Shown: positions 1 to 13,020, counted from the first letter of the stretch. The stretch is DNA of 64,000 bases from Posidonia oceanica (GCA_037176725.1 JAZBRS010000039.1:27192001-27256000), one strand, 5' to 3'. Numbers and translations: made by a program. Notes: generated by a model from the letters alone, not told the origin.

Positions 1-982
1 CCAATGCAAAACCCAAAAACATGTTTGTCCTTTTCCTTGCTAAAATATACAAAATCCACAAACATTTGTATAATCAGAAACCTGGCTTTGGACAAACAAG
101 CAACACCTGGAGGATGTCAAGTAGTGACAGTCTCAGGCAGGTCTCACCCGAGCAGCGCCATCTCTTGCATGTGGCTACAGAGTGAGACTAGAGCAGAACA
201 GAGCGTCTTGCGAAGCTCAAAAACTCCCTAAGCGAGATCCACCTTAACCAGAGAGTCCACCAGACATGGATAGGACCAAAGCAAAGCAGAGCATAGCTAG
301 AGGCTACCTATACACATTGCAGAGGCTGAAGGTGTACGTCGATTAGCCGAACTCTCAATGCCTCACTTGGGACTGCTACCCCAAGAGGGCGAAGACATGC
401 ATATCCAAAGAATAGAGATCATGTGAGCAAAAGAAATGTGACAACATAATATGCATGCTGAGCACAAAAGAAGAATGCAGAAATAAGTTGAAGAAAGAAG
501 GCGCTCATGAGAGGAGTGACTCGGACGAGTGTCGAAGCCACCTCAGCTATCAACTTCAAGTGCCACACTGGCAACTGCACAAGATGCATTATCAAGAGGA
601 CCTGGCCCCACCCTCCGAGTGCAGCAGCACGCTCCAATCTCCTCTGCAGACACCTCTACTCCCTTGGCAGGCTAGATGCAACTCCAATCACTTGTGAGGG
701 GAAAGGAAAGATCTACTCTGTGAGCGTCAAAAGCGGCAGTCGGTCCCCGAAGAATTGAGATGGAGGCTAAGAAGCTGCATCCAACACTTCTGCTACCCTA
801 CAGCCAAAGGCTATACTCTGCAAAGCCAAGGCCTCATCCCAAGCCAAGAATGAGAAAGAGAGCCACCGACCACAACTCTGCATGGTGTCGTCGAGGATCG
901 AAATCTCCTGAGTCAGGAACTACAGAAGCATCCTCATGGCACAGCTGCTTTGAGTCCAAAGCCACCAAAACATGCATGCTGT
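1..982. other. Left flank of element C, unidentified
   Basis: No convincing gene or element is visible. The open frames here are short, overlap on both strands and resemble no family I recognise. The stretch ends exactly where the LTR terminus TGTAGCG begins. The five bases before it (978-982, GCTGT) should be one copy of element C's target duplication, but the partner copy lies outside the window. Confidence 0.4.
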
Positions 983-1374
983 TGTAGCGATCCTGGGATT
1001 TGGATCGTCCGTGCACGATGCCAAAGCTCGCATGCACCGATCAGAACTGGGTTCACTATGTGCAGACGTGACCTCTTCCCGGGAGCCCACGGTGGGTCTC
1101 GCATGCTGCCAAAGCTCGCGATGCGATCGTGCCGTGAGAGGGGGAAGAAACCACTGTCGGTAGTGAATCCAAGGAGAAACTCGACTCGAAAACACTGGGA
1201 AAACGCGAAGATAAAAGAGATAAGACAAAAGGGAGTCGCCACCTAGTCTATTAAATCGGGAGACGAGGAAAACCGAGGAAATACAGGAAAACATGCAGAT
1301 AGATGCAATGTTACGCAAAATGAATGACTCATGCCAAGGATAAGGGTAAAACGGTCATTGCGTGTCCAAAGAAA

Positions 1375-1440
1375 GGGTAAGGACTTCTGTTACGCACAGG
1401 GAAGGTATTAGGTACCCCCGACACGCCCGGAATCGGTCTT
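1375..1440 (-). promoter_or_regulatory. Conserved LTR block in the U5-side part of LTR C (3' copy)
   Basis: On the plus strand this reads as GGTAAGGAC, then a TGTTACG-like core, then GGGAAGGTATTAGG and CCCCCGACACGCCC. The same block occurs about 350-450 bp inside the CTACA end of every LTR in the window (7042, 29791, 31706, 32659, 54135), although the surrounding LTR sequence differs between families. In sense it gives the GGGTGCCTAAYACCTTCCC motif familiar from plant Tat-lineage LTRs. Its role is unknown. It lies on the R/U5 side, so an RNA-level function is possible. Confidence 0.6.
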
Positions 1441-1799
1441 TCTTGACTATTCTCGCTCGCATTTACAAGATATCGACAATGATTGCCTAACTGTACGTCC
1501 AAGGGACGAGGGATGCTATACCTATGCTATGGATGTGCAAATGAATGCCTAAATGCTTAAATGCCTAAATGCCATGTATGCTGAAATAAACATGCACGAA
1601 TACATGCTCTAAATGTTATGATGCGTGGAAAGAAAATAAACGTGCGATCTATGTGCTCAGCTACGCTGTCAACGTTCTGAATAGAGCGAGCCTTGATTCG
1701 TGAGAACTACTAGCAGTAAACATCACTACGCTAAATGCAAATGCAATGCGATAAAACAAAATGGCGGTAAAACCATACACATGCAAGCGACATGCAAAG

Positions 1800-2170
1800 G
1801 AAAACAGGAGCAAATACGAAAAACGGTGTGAGAAACGAAATCAGGCGCGCAAAATGGTGCAAAAGTGAAGGAAAACAAGAGTGAGTGCACAAAACGATGC
1901 AAACGGAAGTAAAACAGGATGCGGGCATGCAAAATAATGCAAATGCAAGTAAAACAAGATGCGGGCACGCAAAACAAGGCAAATGTAAGCAAACGGGGTG
2001 CTGGCATGCAAAACAATGCTAATGTGAGCAAAACAGAGTGCAGGTACGCAAAACAATGCAAATGTGAGCAAAATAGGGTGTAGGCACGCAAAACAATGCA
2101 AATGTGAGCAAAACAGGGTGCAGGCACGCAAAACAATGCAAATATGAGCAAAACAGTGCAAATGCAAGCC
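1800..2170. repeat. Approximately 40-bp minisatellite inside LTR C
   Basis: About nine imperfect tandem units of 40 bp are built on GCAAAACAATGCAAATGTGA followed by GCAAAACAGGGTGCAGGCAC. The same array is present in the other C LTR (30190-30575). A related array with roughly 30-bp periodicity occurs in LTR family A/B. Open frames on the minus strand here (Phe/Cys/His-rich repeats) are products of the array rather than genes. Confidence 0.8.
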
Positions 2171-4119
2171 AATTAGGATGAATGCATGAAAAAATGCAAG
2201 AAAAGGACCTAAATGTAGTTTTTGAAAACTTACAGGGCCTAAATGCAATGCAAAGAAAGCATGCAAACTTGTAAAAGTTGAAAACATGGACTTATGTGCA
2301 ATTTCAGAAAAACTATTGGGCTTTTTAACAATGCAATGTGGTTTAAAATGCAACTAACATGACATTTAAATGCATGGAGGACTAAAATGCAATTAAACTC
2401 TCTTTATGGGTTTTTCTGCAATGCAATAAGATAAGAAACAGAAATTAAATGAAAGATGAATGCTCTGAGGACTAATGTGTAATTTACAGAATTTTTGTGG
2501 GTTTTATATGCAATGAAATATGCAGATTTAAACTACTGATTCACAGAATATGGACTTAAATGCAATTACAGCATGTTTTTGTTGTTTTTGGTAATGCAAT
2601 ATGATTTAAATGTAGATTAAATGAGATGCATGAACTGTATGAGGACTGATGTGCAATTAAACTAAGTATAGGGGCAAAAATGCAATTCAGTAAGGTAAAA
2701 AAATGCAATTTAATTGATATGTCTAACATGTAGAGGACTGGAAAGTAATAAAAACATAATACAGGATAAAAATTGCAATATAATATGGTAAAGTATGGAA
2801 TTAAATGATTTTCAACTACATAGAGGACTTAAATGTAATAAAAATAAAGTACAGAATAAAAAATGCAATACAGTATGGTAAACTTAGAATTTAAATGATT
2901 TTAACAACTGAACAGAGGACTGATGTGTAAATAAAATAAAATACAGGAGATAATTGCAATGTAATAAGTTAAAAAGATGAAATTAAATGACATTAATCAA
3001 CCACAGAACTTAGATGTAAAGAAAATAAGTTACAGGACTAAAGCTAAAGAAAAAACTAAAACATTTGAACTATAGAAGGACCTAAAAGTAACAAGAAGAA
3101 ATAACAGATAATTAATGCAATGTAATATAGTTTTAATTCTAATTTAAATGAAACTTAAACTAAGGCCGGATCTAAAAGTAAATAATCTAAACCAAAGGAA
3201 GCAAATGCAATATTGGGTAAAATATGCATGTTAAGGAAAAAATAACGAAACCTAACTAATGGTTTTAAAAAAACCATAGGGCTACAGTAACCCAGGTCGG
3301 AACTCATCGGCAGGGGCTTTGCAGTGGCGATCTGGGCGGCGGAGCTGCGGGGCAAGGGCACGGTTGGCCCACGGGAGGCCCGGCGAAGCTTGTGGGGGCA
3401 TCTAGGTGGCGCTGCGGAGCGGTGGGCGGCTGCATGCGCTGCACCGGTCGCCGGCACCGTAGAAGACGACGCACTTCGGCGATGAACTGGCGGTGGCACA
3501 GGGGTCTAAATGCAAAAAAAAAGATATGGGGATGGAGAGCGGAGTGAGGTGGACCTAGTGGAGGGGTTTAGTACCTTTTTCGCATGACGGGGACGTTTGG
3601 CGAGCTCCAACTGATTCTATGTATGCTTTCTCTCTCCTCTCTCCTCTGTAGCTTTCACCAGATTCGCCCTCTCTCTCTACGAGCTTCTGGAGCTGGTGAG
3701 GGAGAGCTGTGGGAGGCCTTCTGGTTATGGTGTGGGGCTGTATGGTGCACGGGTTCGGAGGGTAGAGGTTATTGTCTAGATGCTGGCCGGTGGGTTGTTG
3801 TTTAGAGGGAGGAGTGCTGGTGGTGTCCTGAGGGTGTTGGAGGGCCAGCCTGATGGTGTCGGACAGCAGGTCTGATGGTCGGGAAGAGGAAGAGGTCTGG
3901 GTTTTGGAGGAGGTTGGGAGATGGAGGTTCAAGGGCTGCGTTTGTTTTTTTTCTTTTTGGAAGGAGAGGGTGTGAACCAGAGTGAAGGAGGTGCTGTCTG
4001 TGTGTTCTTCTATGGGTTGGGGGATTCTATTGGAAGAGGAGGTCAGCTCTAGGCAGCAGAAAAACAAAAGTGAGGGCTGAGGATCTTGTGTGTTTCGTGT
4101 GATTTTTCTTTTCCTTTTA
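2171..4119 (-). other. LTR C body: ATGCAA-rich, A-rich DNA with a GC-rich island
   Basis: From 2171 to about 3290 the sequence is A-rich and dense in TGCAAT/ATGCAA words, with no coding potential. At 3290-3500 it switches to a GC-rich island, then to mixed T/G-rich sequence up to the tandem repeats at 4120. LTRs A and B show the same order (ATGCAA-rich, GC-rich island, purine-rich, T-rich), so this is family architecture. I see no gene. Confidence 0.6.
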
Positions 4120-4530
4120 AATGGGGAAGGGATTAGGTTTTTAGGGTTTTTGTCTCCTTTTTTGGAATGACACTAGTGTCTTGGAATTGAATGCATGGGA
4201 TTAGGATTTTTAGGATTATTTGTATCCTTTTTTGGAATGGCACTAGTGTCTTGGGTTTGAATGCATGGGATTAGGATTTTTAGGGTTTTTCTGTATCCTT
4301 TTTTGGAATGGCACTAGTGTCTTGGGTTTGAATGCATGGGATTATGATTTTTAGGGTTTTTAGTATCCTTTTTTGGAATGGCACTAGTGTCTTGGGTTTG
4401 AATGCATGAGATTAGGATTTTTAGGATTTTTTTTTGTATCCTTTTTTGGAATGGCACTAGTGTCTTGGGTTTGAATTCATGGGATTAGGATTTTTAGGGT
4501 TTTTTGTATGGTTTTATGGTTTAGGTTTTA
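4120..4530. repeat. 70-73-bp tandem repeat, five copies
   Basis: Five direct copies share GGAATGGCACTAGTGTCTTG, with the CACTAGTGTCTT core at 4171, 4241, 4312, 4382 and 4455. Each unit also contains GGATTAGGATTTTTAGGG-like sequence. The array runs directly into the telomere-like tract, and the last unit grades into TTTAGGG repeats. Confidence 0.85.
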
Positions 4531-4591
4531 GGGTTTTAGGGTTTAGGGTTTAGGGTTTAGGTTTTAGGGTTTTAGGTTTTAGGGTTTAGGG
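4510..4591. repeat. Interstitial telomere-like tract (TTTAGGG)n, left
   Basis: Degenerate TTTAGGG/TTTTAGGG repeats run up to 4591, where they join the T-run that is the poly(A) end of the minus-strand LINE. The matching tract resumes at 13112 on the other side of the LINE, so the LINE split one tract. Confidence 0.85.
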
Positions 4592-4761
4592 TTTTTTTTT
4601 TTTATTTAAACCATAACCTTCATTGATTCAAAAAAGATTACATCCAGAGAACTCCAAGGAGGACAACCCCTCCAAGGAGTAACAAGAAAGCACACAAAAC
4701 GAAGAGTACAAAAAACCTAAATAGAAGCCTCCTCCATGCCTGCGAACATACTAAGCGCCGA

Positions 4762-6738
4762 TCATGCCTTCACATGCCCCGAACGCCGAGGGCCCCCAAG
4801 TTGAAGCAAAGACTCCCAATCATGCCTCTTATACTTCTTCTTTTTCCTCGATGCCTTGTGACCACTGTCATCATAGAACAACGCATCAAGACTAGGAGCG
4901 CGCTCCTCAGAGACAAACGGCTTGTTATCCCTAAAGATAGCATCATCATCAAAATCATCTGGAGAGGACAAGCCATCTCCTTCTAGTTCATGAACACGAT
5001 GTTGCTCAGATTGATACAAAAATTGCAAAGGCGGAACCACTTCCTCAATTTCAGATGGAGTATACTTGGCCTCATGTGAATCCTTATGAAGGTCCTTAAG
5101 TTCTTGTGCTCCCCCATACATCAAGAGCTCATCACCAACTTGTGATTGTGGATTCTGTTGCTGGCTACCTTGATAGTCAATGGGACCAAACAAATCATCA
5201 TGAGGGGCAGCCGAATCACCACCCACCTTCCTTGCCGCAGCCACCATAGCACTGATAAGGAGTGTCCATCTACCCAACACAGCCTCAGATCTAGCCTCTT
5301 TGGATTCAACATCACTTGAATCCTCAGCCTTAGACCCTGCAAGAGAACCAGACCCAACACCCATAGAATTTGCACCACACTGCCTGGAAGAGGAAGCACC
5401 AGTAGACCCGCCAATTGTAGCACCACCCGGTCTAGAAGAACTAGGACCAGCAATCCCAATCAAAGGAACCGAGCTAACCACCCCCCCATCCACCTTGCCA
5501 GCTCCACCTACAATCTCAGCCCAAGAAGGGGAGACCCTAGGACTAGCAGCAGCTATAGCAGGTCTTCCATTGACCCTTGAACGGGCCTCCAATGAAATAG
5601 GATCAACCACACCATTCAACGAAGGTTGATCCTCCTCTAGCGACAGTGAATCCTCACAGTTGGTAGCACACAAACCCAATTGAGCATCCACAGCCCCTGT
5701 GGCATCTTGCTTGTTGGTAGCACTTAAGTCAAACATAACTTGCTTATTTGGTTTCTTGTTCTTCTTCTTGGATTTAGTCTTCACAGCAACAGTCCCCCCC
5801 TTCACTTGAGTGATCGCCAACCTTACTGCCATAGAAGGAGCTCTCCACCCAATCTTTCGAAGAGTGGTCTCCACCTACAGACCTCACAGAAGATGGACAA
5901 GCAGAGCTCACATGACCAATACTCATGCATTTCTTACAGAATGAAGGGATGGAGTCCATAGGAATCTCCACCAATTGCACAAAAACCTCTCCACCATTAT
6001 TAATCCATACAGAATTAGGGATTGGTTTAGAGAGATCAACCTCCACACATACCCTTGTAACACCAGGTCTTGTGAATTGGGCGACATTGCTATCAACATA
6101 GAGAAACTTCCCGATCATACCTGCAATAGACTGAAGAGCTCCAGGGGATTGCAAATGAGCTCTCAACCTGGGAAGCTCAATCCAAATAGGTACACAAGAA
6201 GACTCCACACTAGGAGTGAACTGGGGAGACCAACGGGATACCTGCATCAACTTGCCACCCACTCTCCAGTCCCTTTTAATGTAAGCCTTGACAAAATCCT
6301 CACGGCATTGAAATCTAATGAAGACATATTGAAGATCCAAAGCACTGACAGAGACCTCCTTACTGAAGCTTCGGACCCTCCTCAACGTGTTCCAAATCTG
6401 CAAGAGGGTTGGTCGGGACGAAGAGAACTTACCCACCAACGTCCAAGCAAAAGGAGCTGACAGTCTTCCCACCTCATCCGGAGAGAAAACCATCATCGAC
6501 TTACAACTCATTTGCACCGGATCCCTCAGAGGGATCTCCTCAAACACCAGTCAGACATGGGAGTCCTGCGTCAACTCTGCAAAAGATTTGGGGGCTTTCT
6601 TCCCATCCAACCAAGGATTGTGATAGGAAGGTGGAGAGGATAAAGGCTCAGGCTCCTTGGACATGGAAATGTTGGGTGGAAGACGAGAGGAGGGTGTCCC
6701 AGACGAGCCCCCCTAACCTCCTTCCGACCGCCTTGGAG
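4762..6738 (-). pseudogene. LINE ORF1, main part (DUF4283-like plus CCHC knuckle), broken
   Basis: The protein is recognisable in two overlapping frames. One (6547-5774) contains a DUF4283-type region (YVFIRFQCREDFVKAYIKRD, later PIWIELPRLRAH) followed by a CCHC knuckle, CKKCMSIGHVSSAC. The other (5874-4762) continues with a low-complexity tail. A frameshift near 5880 joins them, and a stop plus a further frameshift lie upstream of 6547. The N-terminal part is on the far side of LTR B (12597-13020). In plant L1 LINEs this protein binds RNA and forms the retrotransposition particle. It is certainly non-functional here. Confidence 0.8.
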
Positions 6739-6743
6739 GGAAC
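6739..6743. repeat. Target-site duplication GGAAC of solo LTR B (left copy)
   Basis: GGAAC occurs immediately before TGTAGCG at 6744 and again immediately after the TGTCAACA terminus (12592-12596). Perfect 5-bp copies at both ends fix the limits of the solo LTR. Confidence 0.93.
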
Positions 6744-7041
6744 TGTAGCGATCCCGATCGGAATCAGGCCCGCTATTTAGCGGCGATTGGATCCGAGGAA
6801 GAGGCTCAACTCGAAAATACTTAAAATCGAGGAGAAAAAGGAAAGATAAGACAAATCAGAGTCGCCACTAAGTCTATTAACGGAAGACGAGGAAAACCGG
6901 GGTAATGCGTGAATTAACGCGCAAAACCGAGCAAGAAATGCAAAGCAAAGCAATGCAAAGGAAAATAAATGCAAGTAGATGCAAATGAGATGACTCTAGC
7001 CTAGGATAAGGGCAGTACGGTCATTGCGGGCCAGAAGACAG

Positions 7042-7111
7042 GGCAAGGACTCCTGTTACGCGCGGGGAAGGTGTTAGGCACCCCCGACACGCCCGAGAAT
7101 CGGTCTTTCTA
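7042..7111 (-). promoter_or_regulatory. Conserved LTR block in LTR B
   Basis: Same block as at 1375: GGCAAGGACTCCTGTTACG, then GGGGAAGGTGTTAGGC and CCCCCGACACGCCC. Confidence 0.6.
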
Positions 7112-7369
7112 GGCTTACGCTCGCATACGCAGGGAAATGCAGGATTGAATGCCTATGTGCCTATAAATGCCTAAATGAATGCTCAAGGTGTGCTCTAAGT
7201 GGGAAGAAACAAAGCAGGGAAGTAAATGTGCTCTCTAAATGCTCAGCTACGCTGCCCGTGTTCCGAACCAGGCGGAACCTAGCTCGTGAGAACTCTAGGC
7301 AGTAAGCATCACAGCCCTATATGCGAATGCAGGCGAGAAAACAAAGCGACGAGGAAACCATGCAATGCA

Positions 7370-7600
7370 GTCGACATGCAAGGGAAAACGGCGTAAAACA
7401 CGCAAAACAAGGCGAGAAACAAGAAAGGCACGCGGAACGGAGCAAAAGAACAAAACCGGCTCGCAAAACAGGCGGGAAAGCAAGGCAGCATGCAAAACGA
7501 GACAAGGAAGTAAAGAGGCACGCAAAACGGTGCAAAAGCGAGAGCGGGCACGCGAAACGGTGCCAAAACAGCGAAGCAAACCTCGGAAAAGCCATGCGAA
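7370..7600. repeat. CAAAAC minisatellite in LTR B
   Basis: Imperfect tandem units of about 30 bp start with GCAAAAC or GCGAAAC (for example CACGCAAAACGGTGCAAAAG). The array is homologous to those in LTR A (32955-33310, 54431-54790). Confidence 0.7.
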
Positions 7601-9299
7601 TGCAAGAATGCAGAAAAGATCAGAAGAGGCCAAAGGGGAGGCAAAACAACGTGTGTGTAAGAATAGACGTCGTTTAGGACCGCTCAGAGTAGGTGTGAAG
7701 ACCTACGGAGGGGAGAGTGTGCAAACGGAGGGATTACCACCTCTTTGCGACTGTTTCCTGCTAAACCGTTCCACGGTGTGTCTCGCATGCTGCCCAAAGC
7801 TCGCGATGCGATCGAATCGTGGAAAAAAGGAAGGAAAGTCACATTAAGTGATGAATCTAGGGGAAACACAACACAAAACACACGGGAGTACGTGAAACGG
7901 GGATTGGAATTTATAGACAAGAAGAGGAGACCTTATTCTACATGCTCAAAGAGACGGAAAGCGAAAACGAGGGAAACCGTGCAAATGGCATGCAAATGCA
8001 ATGCAGGGGTTCGGGGGGACATACTTGGAAATCTGGGAGCCTGATCTGAAATCCGTCTAGTCCATGTTGAAGAGTGCTTTGCTGCGGTCGCCTGGGCAGC
8101 TTACTTGAGAAGATCCAACGGTCGGATTGGAAGATATCGCAGCTTCAAGGCAGAAGGGCCAGAACAGGGGAAAAGAACAGATCTAGGTGTTTAGGAGGTC
8201 CTAGGGATGTGCAAAAGGTCCTCCCAAGTGAAAGGGAGCTAAAAGTGCTTAGTGTGTGCAAAAGGATGCTAGAATGCAAGACTAAATGAGTGCAGGATGC
8301 ATGCAAAAGCAAGAAAAAGCAAAGAGAAGAAACAGGGAAAAGCCAGGATTTTAGAAAGCATTTTGAAAAAGAAAGGGGTTAAAAATGCAAATTTTCCAGA
8401 AAACAGGGGTCCACAGGAAAGGATTTTGAAAACAGGAGAGGACAGGGGTCCATTTTGCAAAAAACTAGGCTCAGAAAGCTGTTTTGAAAAGAGGGTATGC
8501 TTTAAAAGAGGTTTTGAAAGCAGAAAGAGGTCAGAATGCAATTTTGGAAAAAACTGGGGTCTAAAATGCAAATTTTCCAGAAAACAAGGTTCTGGGGAGT
8601 CTGAGAATACTGGTGGAGGGTTTGCATGCAATTTGGTAAGCATAGGAGCTAGGATGCAAGTTTAGGGGCAAAATGGTCTTTTTACATGGTTTTTGAAAGA
8701 TGCAAGGACCTATGTGTGATTTTTAAATCATGCAGGGGTCAAATGTGCAATTTTATATGGAAAACATGCCTTGAAAAATAAGGGACAGGACTACAGTGCA
8801 ATTTTTAAAAAGAACAGGGTCAAAAATGCAATGTAATAAGCTAAAAATGCATGCAAGAGTTACTGTCCATTTTAAATGGACCTAAATGCAAATATGCAAA
8901 AACAGAGGAAAAGAAATGCAATGCAGTATGCAAAATAAGAAAATAAAAGCTAAGTTCCTACAGTGCATGGACCTACAGGCAAAATCAGAAACATGCAGGG
9001 ACCTGGAATGCAATGCAATATGGCAAAATGCATGCTAAATTAACTGATTTAAGACAGGACTTATATGCAAAAATCAAAAGCAGAGGGGCTAAACTACAAA
9101 ATATTATAACTGAAACACACAGTAACAGGACTGAAAAGCAAATACTGAAAAACATAAATATAAACAGCAATTTAGCATGGTTTTAAATTAAAAACAAAGC
9201 AGAATAAATGAAATAAGGACTGAAACGCAAAATAAAGAAAACTCAAGCCAGATATGCAATATTCACCAGAAAACTTTAGCCAGAGAAAAATAAAGGAAC

Positions 9300-12060
9300 A
9301 GTGAAAGCTCCGGTGCCATGGGCACTGTAGCAGCAAGCTGCCAACGCCCATGAACGCCGGCACAGGGGGCTTGGAGACGCGTAGACCGGCGGGAGAGTAG
9401 CTCCTGGCGCTGACGGAGGTCGGACGGTGCTCGACGGAGGTCGGCGTGGACCGGAGCGAGCTGGAGCGGTCGCCGGAGGTCTGCAAAGCTTCAGAAACTT
9501 CGTCCGGCCGATCGACGCGGCGACGCTGTGTTCTGAGGGCCAGAGAAGGTTCCTGAGACCTGTGCGGACCCAAGGCATCCACCAGAGCTGCGTTCCGCTG
9601 GCCAGAGCGACGGGACGATCGGAGAACGTCGCCGGAGAAGACGGTCTGACCGGAGCTTGACTCGGAGTAGGAAGACCGGAAATCCTAATCTATAGGCTGG
9701 AGAAGCAAGAGGGAAGGAAGAGGAAGCTAAGGGAAGCAAAATGTACCTGAGTCCGCGTCTGAGATGTCCTCCCGACGTCAGTGGTTCCAGAAGTGGCCGG
9801 CGGTGTTCGTCCAGTCGCTGCGGGTGCTGTCGGCTGCTCGCGAGGGATGGAGTGGCTTCAGAACGTTCCTTCGGAGCTTCCTGATCGACCGGACGCAAGC
9901 TTCGCAGCTCAGGTGGTGATTCGGCCGATTTGGGTTCACAGGTGACAGCCGGAGGCCGGGGGGGTGTCTGCTGCTCGTCGGCTCGGATGGAGCCTTCCGG
10001 GAGATTGCTGGAGGTTCGGGGAGTGATTTTGGGTGATTGGATTGCTGTTCTGGAGGCTGTGGAGAGGATTTGGGAGTTGATCGGATTTCTGGTCAGTGGT
10101 TGATGCAGGTGTTTGTAGTGGAATTTAAGGTCTGTGGTGGATGGTTTGATTTTCTGCTAGGTGGCCTGGAAAGGTGGATGTTTGGTGGATTTCCGGGTGG
10201 AGTTTGGGAAGAAGCTGCGGGCTGTGGTGAGGGGAATTGTGTGATGGGTTGCGTTGGGTTGCAGGTGGCTTCAGGTGGTGTTTCAGGGCAGATTAGGTAG
10301 TGGAATGGCTGGGGAACGATGCTGGGAGATGACTGGGTTTCTAGGTAGAATTGGGGGAGGAATTGGGAGAAGGATGAAGGCTTGGACGGGGCTTGGTTTA
10401 CTGGAAAAGGTGAAGGAAGTTTTTCTGAAGATTTCTAGGGAGAAGGAGGAAGGCTTCAGGTGGGGATTGCTCTGGGGAATTGGGTGGCCTCTTCGGGATG
10501 CACTGGACTCTCGAACTCTCTTCTGCTCTCTCCTGAATTGGAAGGATGAAGAGGAAGAAGGGAGAACGGTCTCTCAGGTGGAGAAAAATCCTCTTGATTC
10601 TGGTCTCTCTCAGGTTGGGTTCTCTCTGATTGCTCTCTCCGGATCGCTCACTGCCAACGCTCGAACGGAGCTGAAGGACGCAGGCTTAAAAATGAGGAGA
10701 AGCTGCCGGTACGCGTGCTGGAAATTTGAAATCAACGGCGTCGCACTGCAGCTGAAAGGGGATGGATGCCGGCAAGGCGACGGGCATTGAATGCCTCCCG
10801 GAATCGACGCTGAGACAGGAGAGAGCGGCGAGCTGCTGTAGATGAAAGGATGGAGCTTCGAAATTTAAATGGGAGGAGGGAAAGGCAGCTGGCTCGCCGG
10901 AGAGGAAAGCTGGCTGAAGGAAGGAAAAAAAAAGCAGAAGGAAGAAGAAGGGTGGAGAAGGCGGGCCGGACTGTGGGCCGAGAAGAAAAAGAAATAAAGA
11001 GAAAGAAGAAACGGGCTGACGGGCCCAGTAAGGAAAAGAAAGAAAGAAAGAAGGGAAATAAGAAAGAAAGAGAGAGTAGGATAGGGAAATAAAATTAGTA
11101 AAAAGGAACTAAAAATAAATAAAAATGCCAGAAGGGTTGTGCTGTAGATTAGGATTTTAATTAAAATTTTTAATGGTCATTTTGAGTTGATTAATGTGTT
11201 TTGGGCTTGATTAGGGTTTTAGGGCTTTGGTTTTGTTTTTAATTGGTTTTCACTTGATTAAATGTTTGTTAAACCTTTTTTAAATTATTTTAAAAATTGT
11301 ATTTCTCCTGTTGGACATTTAGAATATTGATTAGGATTTTTTAGGATTTATTTTCCCATTAATCAGGATGTTTTTTAGATTTTTAAGTTGTAGTCTTCTT
11401 AGGGTTTCTTCCTTTTTAAGTCTTTTAAGTTATGTTTTGATTTTTATTTATTGATTTTTCTTGAAGTTTTTAGTTGGATTTTTCTGGTTTGATAGGATGT
11501 TTTTAAGTCTTTCAGATGTGTTTTTATTTTCTTTTTTAATTAAGTTTTTAACTTGTTTTTCTTATGTTTATTAGGTTAAGTCTTTTGCCTTCTTTAATTA
11601 CTTGTTTTAGTGTTTGATTTTTAATTCTTCTTTTTAGGGTTTGTTTTTTAATTCTTTTAGTGGGGTTTTTACTTTTGCTGGGTTTAGATCTCATTTTAGT
11701 TTTTTCCTTGATTTTTCAGTGTTTTCTTTTGATATGTTTTGCATTTTTTAGTTTGCATGTTTGGTTTTCTTTTTAGCTTGATTTAGTTAAGTTTAAGTTT
11801 TTAATTGCTTGTTTAATGTTTTTTAATTGTTTTTCTTAGGGTTCTGATTTGTTTATTTTGTGTTTTGAGGTTTTACAGATTTTTATGGGTTTTTGTGGAT
11901 TTTTGCAAAAGGGAGAAAAGGAAAAGAGAAGGAGGAAAGAAATGGAAAAAGAGGGAGATAGGAGGAAAAGGGATAGGTTGGAGGGAAACGATTTTTTAAA
12001 ATTCAGAAAAAGTGTTAAAAATAAAGTAAAAATAGGGATAAGATAGAGGAAGGATAGAAG
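9300..12060 (-). other. LTR B: GC-rich island, purine-rich and T-rich segments
   Basis: About 9300-9660 is GC- and CpG-rich, 10840-11100 is strongly purine-rich (GAAGAAGGAAAGAAA type) and 11100-11880 is T-rich. LTR A repeats the order at 35050-35480, 36540-36730 and 36780-37550, and again at 56530-58980. Frames of up to 178 codons exist but are not conserved between the LTR copies, so I do not call genes. Confidence 0.5.
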
Positions 12061-12591
12061 CACAGAGGGGGCCCACAGCCAGACCAGAAAAAGGATAAGA
12101 AAGGGATGAAAAGAGAGATGATAATCAGGAGAGAGAGAGGAGAGAGAAAATGATAATCCCGGAGAGAGAAAAGGATAATTTGGGTGAAAGAGGGTCTTAA
12201 TGGTCTCGGAATGGGATGAAAATTGGTGAGTGGGTAGTCTAGGGTTTGAAGTCTTGGTTCTAAAGTTTTGGTTTGATTCTAAGGAGGTTTTGGAGGGATT
12301 TCAAGGTGTAGAAAAAGGGTAGTTTCACCTAGGTTTTCTATGGTTTTTGGGAATGGGTTAGGTTTGGAAATTTCTAGGTTTTTGGGTAGGCTTGTTGGGT
12401 GGATAGTGGTGGGTTTTCCTATGGATTTTGGTTAGATTTTGAGGTTGGGAAGGGGGGTAAAAGTTTAGGTCAAAACAGGCTGATTTTGAAGGGTAGAGAG
12501 GAGGATTAGGGTTAGGGTTTGGTTGGGGTTTGATCCAGCAATCACCAGGAGGGCTCCAATGGTCCGGGCCTGCCAAGATGGGGTGTCAACA

Positions 12592-12596
12592 GGAAC
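12592..12596. repeat. Target-site duplication GGAAC of solo LTR B (right copy)
   Basis: Identical to 6739-6743. Confidence 0.93.
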
Positions 12597-13020
12597 TAGC
12601 TCCTGCATTTGGTTGGGGCTGAGCTTTTGACTCCTGTCCCACAATGGTAACAGAGGGATCCACCACCTTCGTCCCATCAGCAGAAGTTCCAGAAGATGGA
12701 GCTTGCGTCAAGGGATCCTCCACCGGAAGGCTCGTACTGTGTGATGGAGACGAACCGACCATCGATGCCACCAATGGGGGGATCACGGTCACAGAAGGTG
12801 CCACAACGGACACAGAGAGCATCGGACCAAGCTTCATCCCAAAGGACGAGCCATCTATTGTCGACATAGAAGGGCTACTGCCCATGGATGACCCCAAGCC
12901 AACCAAGGGCGGGAGAGGCGGGCGCCAAATCGCCCGCGGAGAAGGTTGGGAGGGCCATGGGGGAGGGCGAGAGGTTGAGAAAAAGGGGTTGGTGGGACGG
13001 ACGGAGAATGGGGTCCCCAT
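12597..13020 (-). pseudogene. LINE ORF1, N-terminal part, cut by LTR B
   Basis: It starts with ATG at 13020 (MGTPFSV) and gives about 141 codons of Pro/Ser-rich sequence, typical of the disordered start of plant LINE ORF1. Reading is lost at 12597, where the GGAAC duplication and LTR B begin. The rest of the protein resumes at 6738. Confidence 0.7.

Larger units (their letters stand above)
6744..12591 (-). mobile_element. Solo LTR B, 5848 bp, same family as element A
   Basis: It has the same ends as the LTRs of element A (TGTAGCGATCCCGATCGGAA... and ...GATGGGGTGTCAACA) and the same internal order, but it is clearly more diverged from the two A LTRs than they are from each other. No internal region is attached, and GGAAC flanks both sides. 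This is the expected product of LTR-LTR recombination that removed one LTR and the internal region. It interrupts LINE ORF1 between 6738 and 12597. Confidence 0.93.

Noticed and set aside
1726..2353. Minus-strand frames rich in Phe, Cys, His and Ala (also at 30127-30756)
   Set aside because: They are produced by the CAAAAC/ATGCAA minisatellite in the LTR; they differ between LTR copies and match no protein family.
10254..10790. 178-codon plus-strand frame in LTR B
   Set aside because: The homologous part of the LTR A copies does not keep the frame, and its Gly/Trp-rich composition reflects GGTGG-type DNA.
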